Shown here: positions 15,990 through 25,900 of the stretch, piece after piece
How positions within the stretch are numbered: the stretch's first letter is position 1
How the letters are laid out: every line of letters begins with the position of its first letter
From: Amycolatopsis balhimycina FH 1894
Lineage (GTDB): Bacteria; Actinomycetota; Actinomycetes; Mycobacteriales; Pseudonocardiaceae
DNA: 64,000 nt
Assembly: GCF_000384295.1 (NCBI RefSeq)
Contig: NZ_KB913037.1
Location: 3,334,649 to 3,398,648, forward strand
Reading direction: 5' to 3'
Translations under genes and position numbers: made by a program
The notes under the pieces: model-generated
What the model was told of the DNA's origin: nothing
The model's database searches: none
Seen by the model: only the letters and a program-made list of their open reading frames with translations

Positions 15990-17570
15990 TCAATTCTTGC
16001 AGGCGGGCGGCTGGCACATGAGCCTGCTCAGTGCCTGGTAGAAGACGTCGGAGATCTTGCGCGGGTCGGGCGTGGTGAAGGACTCGCCGCCGGTCGCGGC
16101 CGAGACCTGCCGCAGCTCGCTCGCGTCGATGTCCGGGCCGATGCCGATGCCGATCACCGGCAGCGGCTTGCGCGGGTCCTGCAGCCGGTTCAGCTCGGCG
16201 AGCAGGCCGGGCAGGCCGATGGAGTCGCTGTCCTCGTTGCGGCCGTCGGTGAGCACGACGACGACGTTGATCCGGCCGAGCTGCCAGCTCTGCCGGGCGT
16301 TCTGGTAGGCGGCGAGGATCGAGTCGTACAGCCCGGTCGCGCCGCCGGGCTTGGGCTTGACCGCCTGCAGCGTCGTCACCCCGCCCGCGGCGATCTGCTG
16401 CGAGATCGGCAGCATCGGCAGCAGTTCCTTGTAGTCCTTCGCGCCGTCCAGCTTGGTCGAGAACAGCCAGAGGCCGATCTCGGTCGTCGGCTTGAACAGC
16501 CCGAGCCCCTGCGTCGCGGCCTGGAGGGTGAGCGCCATCCGGCTCTGGCCGGTGCCGGGGACGGTGGCGGCCATCGAGCCGGACACGTCGAGCAGCACCT
16601 GGACGCGGGCACTGAGGTTGGCCCCGGCCCACGCCTGGAGCACGCCGTACATCGCTTCGGGCGCGGGCGGCCCGGCCGGGCGCGGCGCGGCGTTCGTGCG
16701 CGTGTCCCGGGGCCGGTCGCCGAGCAGCTGCCCGGACGGCGTCCGGAAGCCCGCGTCGGCGAACGTCTTCGTGGCGGTCTGGTCGAGCAGGAGCCGCAGG
16801 AACCGCTCGGCCGCCGACCGCGAGGCCTCCGACGCGCGCGGCAGCACGACGTAGGGGTAGTCGAAGCTCGGCACCCCGGCCGCCGGGTAGGCGGCGACGA
16901 GCTTGCGGGCCAGCACCGACTGCTCGGACGCGGGCGACGCGGGCGACGGCTCCTTCACCGCCGAGAGCTTGCGGATTTCCTCGGTGAAGGCCGCCCCCGG
17001 GTCGGGCGCGTCCTTGGTGAGCTGCTGCAGGCCGATCAACGCGGCGATCCCGGCGGGGTCGCGGCTGGGGTCGGGCAGCCCGACCGGGCTGCCCGCGAGG
17101 ACGTCCGACCAGGATGGTGACTTCCCGGGCCAGCCTGCCTGCTTCGCGACGTCGTCGGTCAGCGCCAGCACCACCGGCGAGCTCGCCACCGGCTGGCCGG
17201 ACTCGGGCAGGTTCCACGCGCCGCCGTCGCGGGCCTGCAGCAGCCAGGTGCTGGACTCGGGCACCCAGACGTCCGGGCCGGTCGCGCCGTTGGCTTCCAG
17301 TGCCGCCGCGGTGGCCGGCGACGGGCTCGCGGTGACCTCGACGGTGTAGCAGTCGCGCTCCGGGACGGACCGGGCGAGCGTCGTGAGCACCGGCGCGACG
17401 TCGGGCGCGGCCGTGACGCGCACCGGGGTGGTCGTGTCGCAGCCGCCGCCGGCCAGCCGGTCCCTCAGGTAGTCGACCCCGGCCCAGGCGAGCAGGGCGA
17501 CCACGAGCAGCGCGCTCAGGACGACGACCCGCGCGTCGATCCGCCGGGCCCGCGCCGGGTGTGCCGCCAT
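15990..17570 (-). CDS. substrate-binding-like and VWA-domain protein, membrane anchored
   Basis: The product has 526 residues. ATG 17570 has GAGGAAGGAC upstream. An N-terminal helix (about 14-34) anchors an external protein. Residues 48-290 resemble a type-2 periplasmic binding protein (GPDVWVPESSTWL and SPVVLALTDD are typical of the molybdate/SBP_bac_11 group). Residues 322-510 are a von Willebrand A domain with the MIDAS motif DVSGS (328-332), a Thr in GGVTTL and Asp in VVVVLTDGRNED, so metal binding is expected. The two-domain fusion is known in actinobacteria, without assigned function. It is operonic with the GT-C-like gene and may act as an external adhesion or assembly factor. Confidence 0.82.
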   Translation of the reverse strand: MAAHPARARRIDARVVVLSALLVVALLAWAGVDYLRDRLAGGGCDTTTPVRVTAAPDVAPVLTTLARSVPERDCYTVEVTASPSPATAAALEANGATGPDVWVPESSTWLLQARDGGAWNLPESGQPVASSPVVLALTDDVAKQAGWPGKSPSWSDVLAGSPVGLPDPSRDPAGIAALIGLQQLTKDAPDPGAAFTEEIRKLSAVKEPSPASPASEQSVLARKLVAAYPAAGVPSFDYPYVVLPRASEASRSAAERFLRLLLDQTATKTFADAGFRTPSGQLLGDRPRDTRTNAAPRPAGPPAPEAMYGVLQAWAGANLSARVQVLLDVSGSMAATVPGTGQSRMALTLQAATQGLGLFKPTTEIGLWLFSTKLDGAKDYKELLPMLPISQQIAAGGVTTLQAVKPKPGGATGLYDSILAAYQNARQSWQLGRINVVVVLTDGRNEDSDSIGLPGLLAELNRLQDPRKPLPVIGIGIGPDIDASELRQVSAATGGESFTTPDPRKISDVFYQALSRLMCQPPACKN

Positions 17571-17729
17571 GCACGTCCTTCCTCGAGAAGTGCTGGCAGC
17601 TTGCCAGCCGGGTGAGCGGGAAGCCAGTACCGACAGCGGAAAGTGACCATCGAGGCGTGAACCCGGGGTGAAGGAATTGCGCGTTGCGGCCATTTTGGTG
17701 ATTGACAAGAACTGCGTAACGTTTCTCGC

Positions 17730-17756
17730 TTGACGTCCGTCCAACGTGGGTAATAG
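17730..17756 (+). promoter_or_regulatory. possible promoter of the GH25-like gene
   Basis: TTGACG (17730-17735) and TAATAG (17751-17756) are 15 bp apart, a short spacer. They lie in the 260-bp gap between the divergent genes at 17570 and 17831. No other clear structure was seen in this gap. Confidence 0.3.
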
Positions 17757-17830
17757 CACGATGGCGGATCGCGCAGACGATTTCGCCGTCCCCGGAAACG
17801 GCGATACGGCACCGAACGGAGACGCAACCC

Positions 17831-18631
17831 GTGCGCACGATGTACGACGCGGTCACGGCCGCGAACATCCCCGGCGACGCCCGCATGGTCGCGGGGTATA
17901 TCGACCGGATCAAGCTGATACCGTGGTCGCCCGCGGACTGGGCGCGCTTCCCCCGCGCGGTCAAGGTCACCATCGTCAAGAAGGCGGACACGAACGACGG
18001 CCACGTCCTCGACGTCGAGCCCGGCGACGCCACGCCCGGCGAGGCACCGGCCTGGGCCCGCATGCGGCGCGAGGCCGGCGCGGTCCCGACCGTCTACTGC
18101 AGCCTTTCGACGTGGCCTTCGGTGCGGTCGGCGTTCTCCTCCGCCGGCGTCGCCGAACCGCACTACTGGATCGCCCACTACGACGGCGATCCCACCATCC
18201 CCGACGGCGCGATCGCCAAGCAGTACCTCGGGAACGTCGCCCCGGGCTACGACGTCTCGTCCGTCCTCGACTACTGGCCCGGAGTGGACGGCCAAGAACC
18301 CGCCTCGACTGGAGTGGAGATCATGGAACGCATCACCGTCACCCCGCCGAGCGCCGAACAGCACGCCGTGCGGGTGTTCCTGTCCGGCAGCCCCGGAGCG
18401 GCGGTCGTGATCCGCCCGCGGCTCAGCGGCGACGGCAGCTCGAAGCCCATGTGGGTCGGCGACATCTTCGCGTGGGGCAACGACCACCAGGGCGTCGGCC
18501 ACAACCCCACGCAAATGCCGGGGTACAACAACAAGCTCACCTCGCACCGGCGGTACGACCTGCCGGGCGCGGTCTGGGCGGACATCAACTACAGCTCCGC
18601 CGACCCCTTCGAGATCGACATCGTCGGCTAG
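17831..18631 (+). CDS. GH25-like / DUF1906-like glycoside hydrolase-fold protein, phage-endolysin-like
   Basis: The product has 266 residues from GTG 17831 with GGAG upstream. Residues 1-155 read as a TIM-barrel hydrolase: AGYIDRIKLIPW, then GHVLDVEPGDATPGE with the Asp-x-Glu pair of GH25-type lysozymes, then VPTVYCSLSTW, HYWIAHYDG and a closing VLDYWPGVDG. Residues 163-266 form a beta-rich domain with no recognised match. There is no signal peptide. Similar proteins occur in actinophages and as isolated chromosomal genes. It may be a phage remnant or a domesticated peptidoglycan hydrolase. No other phage gene is nearby. Confidence 0.65.
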   Translation: MRTMYDAVTAANIPGDARMVAGYIDRIKLIPWSPADWARFPRAVKVTIVKKADTNDGHVLDVEPGDATPGEAPAWARMRREAGAVPTVYCSLSTWPSVRSAFSSAGVAEPHYWIAHYDGDPTIPDGAIAKQYLGNVAPGYDVSSVLDYWPGVDGQEPASTGVEIMERITVTPPSAEQHAVRVFLSGSPGAAVVIRPRLSGDGSSKPMWVGDIFAWGNDHQGVGHNPTQMPGYNNKLTSHRRYDLPGAVWADINYSSADPFEIDIVG

Positions 18632-18653
18632 GGCCCGCGCACGGCCGCTTCGG

Positions 18654-21600
18654 TCACCGCTGCCCCGCACGCCGCACGGAAGCGGCCGGCGTCGTGGCCA
18701 AGGCCGCCAGTGCCTCGGCTTCGGCTTCGGCGGCTTTGTCGTCGAGATCGCGCGCCAGCCGCACGGCTCGCTCGTGGTGGGCAGCCGCCTCGGCAGGCTC
18801 GCCGCGTGCCGCGTGCACCCGGCCCAGAGCCGTGGTCGCCATGCGCTCCCACCAGCGGTCGCCGACTTCTTGGGCGAGCGTGACAGCTTGCCGGAGGCAG
18901 TTCGCCGCCTCCGGCAGCTCATCCTGGGCTAGGCGGACCAGGCCGAGACCGGTCAAGGCCATGCACTCGCCCCACCGGTCCCCCGCGGCACGAGTGTACT
19001 CCAGGCCGCGTTCGAGGTGCCGCCGCGCGTGCCGGGGCGAAGCCGAGAAGCCGAGACCGATCGCGGCGAGCGCTTCACCCCACCGGTCGCCGACCTTTCC
19101 GGCGAGTTCCAGTGCCCGCTGGAAGTCCGCCGCGCTCTCGGCCGGGCGACCGGCGTGGTAGTGCAGATCGCCGAGGCCGATGAGGGCCCGAGCTTCCCCG
19201 CACTGGTCCCCGGCCGCGCGGTACAGCTCGACCGAGCGGCGGTGGTGGACGAGCCCTTCCTCGTGGCTGCCGCCGCGGGCGTGGATGAACCCCAGGTGGT
19301 TGTGGGTCTTCGCCTGGCCCCACACGTCGTCGTTCGCACGGTCGAGCGCCAGCGCGAGGTGGTGCTGCTCGACCGCCTCGTCGAAGTCGCCGCTGCGCCA
19401 GTACCCCAGGCCGAGGTTCTTGCGGATCTCGGCTTCCGCGACCGGGTCGCCCAGCGCCCGGACGACCCGCAGGGCGAGCCGGTGGGTCCGGATCCAGTCG
19501 TGCACGTGGCCGCGGATGAAGTAGAACCGCCACAACGTCTGGACGAGCTGCCAGCAGTGCCGGGGACGGTCCCGCCCGGCCGCCGCCGCGGCGACCGCGG
19601 CGAGGTTCGCCCGCTCGGCCTCGAACCAGGCCAGCGCCTCGGCTGCGGTGCCGAACGCCGGGCCGCTCGCCGGCGGGGAATCGGCCGGCCGGACCCGCTT
19701 CCTCGTCGGCTCGAGCACATCGGCGGCTTGCCCCGCGACGTGCAGGTAGTAGCCGAACATCCGGCTCGCCGCCGCTTCCCGGGGCGCGGCGAGGCCGGCG
19801 AGACCGGTGGCCCGGGCGTGGTCGCGGATCAGGTCGTGGAAGCGGTACCGCCCCAGCACGGGCTGGGCCAGCAGGTGGACGTCGACGAGTTCCTCGAGCA
19901 GCCCCTCCGTTTCGCGAGGTCCCCGATCGGCGAGCGCCGCGGCGGCGAAGACGTCGACGTCGGTACCGGGAAACTCGCCGAGCAGCCGGAACAGCCGCTG
20001 CTGCGGCTCGGTGAGCTGCCGGTAGGAGAGGGTGAACGCCGCGCCGACGCCGCGGTCGCCGGTGCTCAGCTCGGACAACCGGCGGTGCTCGTCGCGCAGC
20101 AGCCCGGCGAGGTGCTGCAGGGTCCACGTCGGACGGTCGCGGAGCCGGGCGGCGGCGATGCGCACGGCGAGCGGCAGGTAGCCGCACAGGTGGGTGATTT
20201 CGCCGATCGCGCGGGCCTGCCCCGCGGTGCGGTCCGGCCCGGCGACCTCGGTGAACAGCTGCGCGGCTTCGGACGGCGCCAGGATGTCCAGTGACAGCGT
20301 GGTCACGGCGTCGATGCTGGTCAGCCGGGCCCGGCTGGTGATCAGGACCAGGCAGCCCGGGCCGCCGGGCAGCAGCGGGCGGATCTGGGCGGCGTCCGCG
20401 GCGTCGTCGAGCACGACCAGCATGGCGCGGCCGACCAGCAAGGATCGCCAAAGCGCGGCGCGCTGGTCCAGCCGTTCGGGAATCCGGGCGCCGTCCACGC
20501 CGAGCTGCCGGAGCAGCGAGTCGAGGGCGACCTCCGGGGGCAGCGGCCCCTCCGAGCCGTGGGCACGCAGGTCGGCGAACAGCTGCCCGTCGGGGAACCG
20601 GTCGGCGAACCGGTGGCCGAGGTGGACGGCCAGCGTGGTCTTGCCGACGCCGGCCATCCCGCAGATGCCATACACCACGGGTCCCCCGGCCGCGTCGATC
20701 AACCGGACGGTCTCGGCCGTCCGGCCGACGAAGTGGTCGACGTCGCGGGGGAGGTAGTTGCTGCTGCCGAACGGCTGGACCGCGGCCGGCACCTCCTGGC
20801 GCAGGACGTGCAGCTGAGCGGCCCGGACCTCCGGCCCTGGCTCGATGCCGAGTTCGGCGGCCAGCCGCTTGTGCAGGTCGTCGAACAACGCCAGCGCGGC
20901 GGCCTGCCTCCCGCTCCCGGCGAGCGCGACCATGAGCCGGGCGTGCAGCCCCTCGTGCATCGGTTCGTCATCGCGCAGGGTTTCCAGCTGCGCGACGACC
21001 TCGTCGTGCCGGCCGAGGGAGATCCCCGCATCGGCGTACGCGAGCGCGGCGGACAGCCGTCTCCGGGCGAGCGCGGCCACGGCGGGGTGACCGCGTAGCG
21101 CGTCGTGGCCGGCGAGCACCGGGCCGCGCCAGCAGGCCATCGCCTGGTCGAGGGCGTGGAAAGCGCCCTCGCGGTCGTCCGCCACCTTGGCGGCTTCGGC
21201 GTCGGCGACCAGCGCGTCGAACCGCAGGACGTCGAGCTGTTCCGGCCCGGCTTCCAGCTGGTAACCGCCCCGCCCGAGGGCCACCACCCGCAGCTGCGGG
21301 TGGAGCAGCGCACGCAACCGGCGCACCGAACTGCCGATCAGCTCGAGGTGCGACCGCGGCGGCCGGCCGGCCCAGAGAACATCGACGATGTCGTCCACGG
21401 CGACCGGCCGGTTCGCCTGCAGGGCCAGCAGGCCGAGCAGCCGGGCCCAGCGGGTGTCGCCGGTGTGCTGCGGTTCGCCGCCGACCTGGACGAACAGCGG
21501 ACCGAGAACACCGACCGAGGTACCGGCGGGCAGTTCCTCCCGGCCCCGCTCGAGCGCGGCGACCAGCTGCCGCACCGAGGCTTCCCGCGGGTTCCGGACG

Positions 21601-21776
21601 CTGCCGCGTTCGAGGTACCGCACGGCACGCACGCTGACACCGGCCCGCCGCGCGAGTTCGGCTTGAGTGAGCCCGAGCTCGGCCCGGCGGCGGCGAAGCA
21701 ACGCCGAGAACGGCTCGGAACCCGCCGTCGCGGCGGCGTGATCGGTGTGCGGAAGGCCTCCCCTGCCTGTGTCCAC
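18654..21776 (-). CDS. large SARP/AfsR-type regulator: XRE-HTH, winged helix, BTAD, NB-ARC, TPR
   Basis: The product has 1,040 residues from GTG 21776. Residues 24-75 are an XRE helix-turn-helix (GLTQAELARRAGVSVRAVRYLE). Residues 88-175 are an OmpR-like winged helix, and 180-330 a bacterial transcriptional activation domain as in SARPs. Residues 345-600 are an NB-ARC ATPase with P-loop GMAGVGKTT (373-381) and a Walker B-like MLVVLDDAADA. Residues about 750-1030 are tetratricopeptide repeats. AfsR-type proteins bind ATP and act as cytosolic switches for secondary metabolism or stress genes. Two separate DNA-binding domains in one chain is uncommon. No biosynthetic cluster is adjacent, so the target is open. 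Confidence 0.9.
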   Translation of the reverse strand: MDTGRGGLPHTDHAAATAGSEPFSALLRRRRAELGLTQAELARRAGVSVRAVRYLERGSVRNPREASVRQLVAALERGREELPAGTSVGVLGPLFVQVGGEPQHTGDTRWARLLGLLALQANRPVAVDDIVDVLWAGRPPRSHLELIGSSVRRLRALLHPQLRVVALGRGGYQLEAGPEQLDVLRFDALVADAEAAKVADDREGAFHALDQAMACWRGPVLAGHDALRGHPAVAALARRRLSAALAYADAGISLGRHDEVVAQLETLRDDEPMHEGLHARLMVALAGSGRQAAALALFDDLHKRLAAELGIEPGPEVRAAQLHVLRQEVPAAVQPFGSSNYLPRDVDHFVGRTAETVRLIDAAGGPVVYGICGMAGVGKTTLAVHLGHRFADRFPDGQLFADLRAHGSEGPLPPEVALDSLLRQLGVDGARIPERLDQRAALWRSLLVGRAMLVVLDDAADAAQIRPLLPGGPGCLVLITSRARLTSIDAVTTLSLDILAPSEAAQLFTEVAGPDRTAGQARAIGEITHLCGYLPLAVRIAAARLRDRPTWTLQHLAGLLRDEHRRLSELSTGDRGVGAAFTLSYRQLTEPQQRLFRLLGEFPGTDVDVFAAAALADRGPRETEGLLEELVDVHLLAQPVLGRYRFHDLIRDHARATGLAGLAAPREAAASRMFGYYLHVAGQAADVLEPTRKRVRPADSPPASGPAFGTAAEALAWFEAERANLAAVAAAAAGRDRPRHCWQLVQTLWRFYFIRGHVHDWIRTHRLALRVVRALGDPVAEAEIRKNLGLGYWRSGDFDEAVEQHHLALALDRANDDVWGQAKTHNHLGFIHARGGSHEEGLVHHRRSVELYRAAGDQCGEARALIGLGDLHYHAGRPAESAADFQRALELAGKVGDRWGEALAAIGLGFSASPRHARRHLERGLEYTRAAGDRWGECMALTGLGLVRLAQDELPEAANCLRQAVTLAQEVGDRWWERMATTALGRVHAARGEPAEAAAHHERAVRLARDLDDKAAEAEAEALAALATTPAASVRRAGQR

Positions 21777-22037
21777 TCTTCGAGTTTGCCAGCGTCTCGG
21801 CCGGGGTGTCGGCCGTTGCGGCGAGGAGGTCCGAAGTTGACCTGTTCAGCGCAACGCGGCGGCAAATCTGCCGGTCCACCCGACGGGAAGGCGGCGTGAT
21901 CAGGGCGGATCCGGATCGTGCCCGGCCGCGTACCACCTCGTTATCGTGAGACTCCAGCGCTGCGGGGGAGGCGCCGCCTCGGAACAGTCGCGGAACCGCC
22001 CCTGGGCGAACGACTACTGCTCGACAGGGGACGAAGA

Positions 22038-22772
22038 ATGCAGGGGTACGGTCCGGAGACCTACGGAACGGCCAGCGCCGAGGACTACGACGACTTCTAC
22101 ACGGATCGGGAGGACGAGGTCGCCGCGACAGCGGCGGCCCTCTGTGAGCTCGCCGGACCGGGTCCGGTGCTGGAAATCGGCGTAGGCACCGGGATGGTCG
22201 CCGAAGCCATCGCGAGCCGTGGTTTCGACGTCGTCGGCGTCGACTCCAGCCCGGCCATGCTGGCGGTCGCCCGCAAGAAATCGGCGGGGAAGCCGGCCTT
22301 GTGCACGGCCGACGCGACCGTCGATCGAATTCAGGGCAGCTACAGCCTCATCTACTGCGTTTTCAACACCTTTTTCATGCTCGGCGACCGGGCCGCCCAA
22401 ATCGTCTTCCTGCGAAACGCCTACGACGCACTGGAGCCGAAGGGACGGCTGGTGATCGAGACGTTCGTCCCGACAGCGGAACGGCTGGGCAACTGGCGCG
22501 GAAGAGTCGTGGTCGCCGACATGACAGCGACCACGGTCACCCTGGTCGCCTCTCGCAACGACTCGGAACGGCAGCTTCTGGAGAACCAGAAGATCATGAT
22601 CCGTGACGGCCGGGTGGAGCTGGCACCCTCGCAGTTCCACTACCACACAGCCGAGCAGATGGACAAGATGTCCGGCTCGGCCGGCCTGACGCTCGAAAGC
22701 AGGTGGGGCGGCTGGTCGCGGGAGGAGCCGGCCGCCGGGTCGACCAAGATGATCGCCGTGTACACCCGGTGA
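22038..22772 (+). CDS. class I SAM-dependent methyltransferase
   Basis: The product has 244 residues. ATG 22038 follows AGGGGACG at good spacing, and an upstream in-frame start at 21918 has no ribosome site. Motif I is PVLEIGVGTGMVAEAI, then FDVVGVDSSPAMLAVA (acidic residue after strand 2) and YSLIYCVFNTFFML. The start, YGPETYGTASAEDYDDFYTDRED, is typical of Methyltransf_25 proteins. The substrate is unknown. It converges on the RHS gene with a hairpin between. Its divergent neighbour is the SARP-type regulator, which could control it. Confidence 0.85.
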   Translation: MQGYGPETYGTASAEDYDDFYTDREDEVAATAAALCELAGPGPVLEIGVGTGMVAEAIASRGFDVVGVDSSPAMLAVARKKSAGKPALCTADATVDRIQGSYSLIYCVFNTFFMLGDRAAQIVFLRNAYDALEPKGRLVIETFVPTAERLGNWRGRVVVADMTATTVTLVASRNDSERQLLENQKIMIRDGRVELAPSQFHYHTAEQMDKMSGSAGLTLESRWGGWSREEPAAGSTKMIAVYTR

Positions 22773-22784
22773 GTTCGCCGACAA

Positions 22785-22833
22785 GAAGTTCCTGGCCATG
22801 GTTCCCCCCCGGGTCACCATGGCCAGGAACTTC
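22785..22833. terminator. 18-bp hairpin between methyltransferase and RHS genes
   Basis: Arms 22785-22802 and 22816-22833 (GAAGTTCCTGGCCATGGT and its complement) are perfectly paired with a 13-nt loop. The hairpin lies just after the methyltransferase stop and about 150 bp beyond the RHS stop. The rest of the 216-bp gap shows no open reading frame that could be an immunity gene. Confidence 0.7.
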
Positions 22834-22988
22834 GTCATTGCGTGTGCATCAGTGCGCCGGTGCGTAATGCCCGGCTCAGTAATCCGTGGCGAAAGTCATC
22901 GTTCCCCCCTTCCGGATAACACATTCACCGGCACTGAACCGGTGAAACCTCGAAAACCGTGACGCGAGGTCACCTCGAACAAGGCCGG

Positions 22989-25900
22989 CTAGTGACGAAT
23001 CACGTATCCCGAGTTCAGCCCCCCACTCAGTCCGACCGACGCGACACTCACATGAGCCCCCATGGTGAACTCGTATTGGAGGAATTCCGTGCTGGGGCCG
23101 CCGACAATGGCCGCGTCCACTCCGCCCTGGAGGCCGGCTCCGAGCCCGAGCGTTCCCTCGAAACCCGCCTTGCCTTCCAACGAGATTCCCGAATCGACCT
23201 GATCGGCCATGGCGCCGTGGCTGAGTTTCAAGACGAAACTGAGTTTTTCACCGCCGCCGACTGTCAAGCTGAGGTTCGCGCCGCCCGAGAACGTGATTCC
23301 GTGGTTGTCCCAGTTCACGCATCCCTTCCAGCCGACCTCGACCAGCGCGCCGATCTGGTTCTGCAGGCAGATCGAGCCCGTTTCGAACTTGGCGACGTTC
23401 GAGATCTCGAACCAGCCGTGCTCGGGGATGTGCTCGATCATGCCGCTCTTGCGGATGGCCTCGTTGATCTGCTTGGCCCGCTCGTTCTCCTCTTCCTGCC
23501 TGATCTCCCACGGCGCCTTCGTGCCCTTGACGTAGTTGCAGGACTTGGCCCCGTCCGGGCAGCCCTTGGTCTTCGGCCCGTGCCCGTGCTGCGCCTTGCA
23601 GTAGTACTCCCCGCTCGGGCAGTTGTGGACGTTCCACTCCAGATCCGGCTGACTGTTCGTCGCCGGGTTGTGGCCCGGCTTGTACGCGCAGAACTTCGCG
23701 CACTCGCCGTCCGGGCCCGACGCGATCATCCCGGACGGGTCGCTGAACGAAACCGGGCTGTTGTTCGCGTACGCGTAGCCCTGCAGCTGCTGCGGGTCAC
23801 CCGGGTTCAGGAGCGGGTCGGTCGACAGGAACCGGCCGGACGCCGCGTCGTACTCGCGGGCGCCGACGCCCGTCAGGCCGATCGACGTGTCCTCCGTTCC
23901 GCCGACGAACCCGCGGTCGCCCGGGATGTCCGCGGCCGGGCCGCGTGGTGACCCGAACGGGTCCTGGCGACGGGGAGTCACCTTGAGCGTGGCGCTGTCG
24001 ATCGCGAGCCGGGGCGTGCCCTGGTGGTCGTCGGCCAGCCAGCTGATTCCCTTGGCCGTGCGGACCGCCACCGTCTTGCCGCCGTGCGTGTAGTACCGCG
24101 AGACCGTCACCCGGGCGGTCGCCTTGTCGGCACGCAACTCCTGGCCCGGCAGGTACAGCGTCGACCCCGTCGGGTCGCGGCGGATCAGCCGTGTGCCCGA
24201 CGCGTCGTACAGGAACTCCGTCGACACGCCGGCCTCGGTCACCTTCGTCAGATGCCCTTCGGCGTCCCACTCCAGCTGCTGACCCGCGCGGGCCGTCGTG
24301 TTGCCCGCCGCGTCGTAGCCGTACGTCGTCGTCGACGGGCCACCCTGCGTTCCTTCCGTCTTCACCGACTGCACCAGGTGGCCAGAGGCCGGGTACGACG
24401 ACGTCTGCGTGACGTTCCCCGTCTTGCCGTGCTGGACCGCCGTGAGCCGGTTGCCCACCTTGTCGTACGTGAACGACTGCCAGTACGGTGCCGGGCCGTT
24501 CAGCGTCGCCGCGTCGCGCGTCGCCGCGCAGCCACCCGATGGCGTCCACGCGTCGGAGAGCCGCCGCAGGTAGTCGTAGGCGAAACACTGGACGTCCGCC
24601 GCACGGCCCTGGGGCGTGTCCGCGATCGACGTGATGTTGCCCGCCGGGTCGTAGGCGTAGTTGAGGTCGTCCTGCATCGGGGCAGGCACTTCCGCGTCCA
24701 CAATGGACCGGTTGAGCCGCCGCGTGTTCGTGTCGTAGTAGTACGACAGCCACGCGCGCTTCCCCGTGTCGCCGAGCTGGATCCGCTGCGGCTCGCCGTA
24801 GCGCGTGTAGTCCGTGCCGGTGACGAATTCGTCGGTATTGCCGTCGTATCCGCCGGACGACGTCGTCGGCCGCCCGAGGTCGTCGTACACGTGCATCAGC
24901 GTCTCCGCGGGCAGCCCGCCGGCCGCGGCGTACGCCTCGCCCTTGACGCTGCCGTCCGGGTTGTAACCCAGGTACGACGTGTAGTTCCCGGCCAGCAGCC
25001 CTTCCGGCTGCGGGATCGACGTCGTCGTCTGCATCGGCTGGTACAGCGGCGAATACGCGTCGACGGACGACGTGTAGGCAGTGCCGCCGACGTACCGCGT
25101 CGACGACGCGAGCTTGCCGATGGCGAAGGGCACCGTGTCGTAGGTGAACTTCTCCACCAGCGGCCCGGTGGCCGCGCCGGAGTGCGTCTCGGTCTTACGG
25201 CCGAGCTTGTCGTACACATAGGACAGTGTCGTGTTCCGCCCGTCCGTGGCCGAGACGAGCTGGCCCGCGTCGTCGTAGGCCCGCCTCGACGTGCCGCGGT
25301 CGACGTCGTCGGACCGCACCTGACGGCCGAGCAGGTCGTAGGTCCAGCGCCAGGTGTTGCCCGCCGGGTCGGTCAGCGAACTCTGCTGCCCGGACGGCGT
25401 GTAACCGTATTTCGTGACATCGTGCTCGCCGTCGGCCGTCGTGCCGTGGTACTGCCACAGCTCGGTCGTGCGGCCGCGGGCGTCCACGATGGTCGTGGCC
25501 GGCGTGGCACCCCGCGGCGGCGTGACGTTCGTGCGGTCGGCGTCGTAGGTCGTGGTCGTGCGCCACTTCTCCTGGCCGGCCGCCTTCTGGATCGACGCCG
25601 ACACGCGCCCGGCCGCGTCGTACTCGGTGAACGTCAGCCCCGGCACCTCGGTGTCGGAAGCGACCCACAGCTTGTCGTCGACGGCGCCGTCGTTGAAGTA
25701 CGGCTGGGTCGTCTTGAACTGCCGTCCCTGTGAGTCGTAACGCGTGTCGACGAGCAGCCGGCCGCCGTTGGTCGGCTGCTGCACCTGGCGCACCCGGGCG
25801 AGGCCGTCGTACAGCGTGTTCGACGACGTGTAGTTGCCGTTCGGGCCGACCTTCGACGTCGTGATCACGCTCGGCCCGTCGTTGCGGATCAGGTACGTGA

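Noticed and set aside
22773..22988. Immunity gene for the RHS protein
   Set aside because: There is no reading frame with coding character in the gap. The minus-strand frame there is antisense to the methyltransferase gene.
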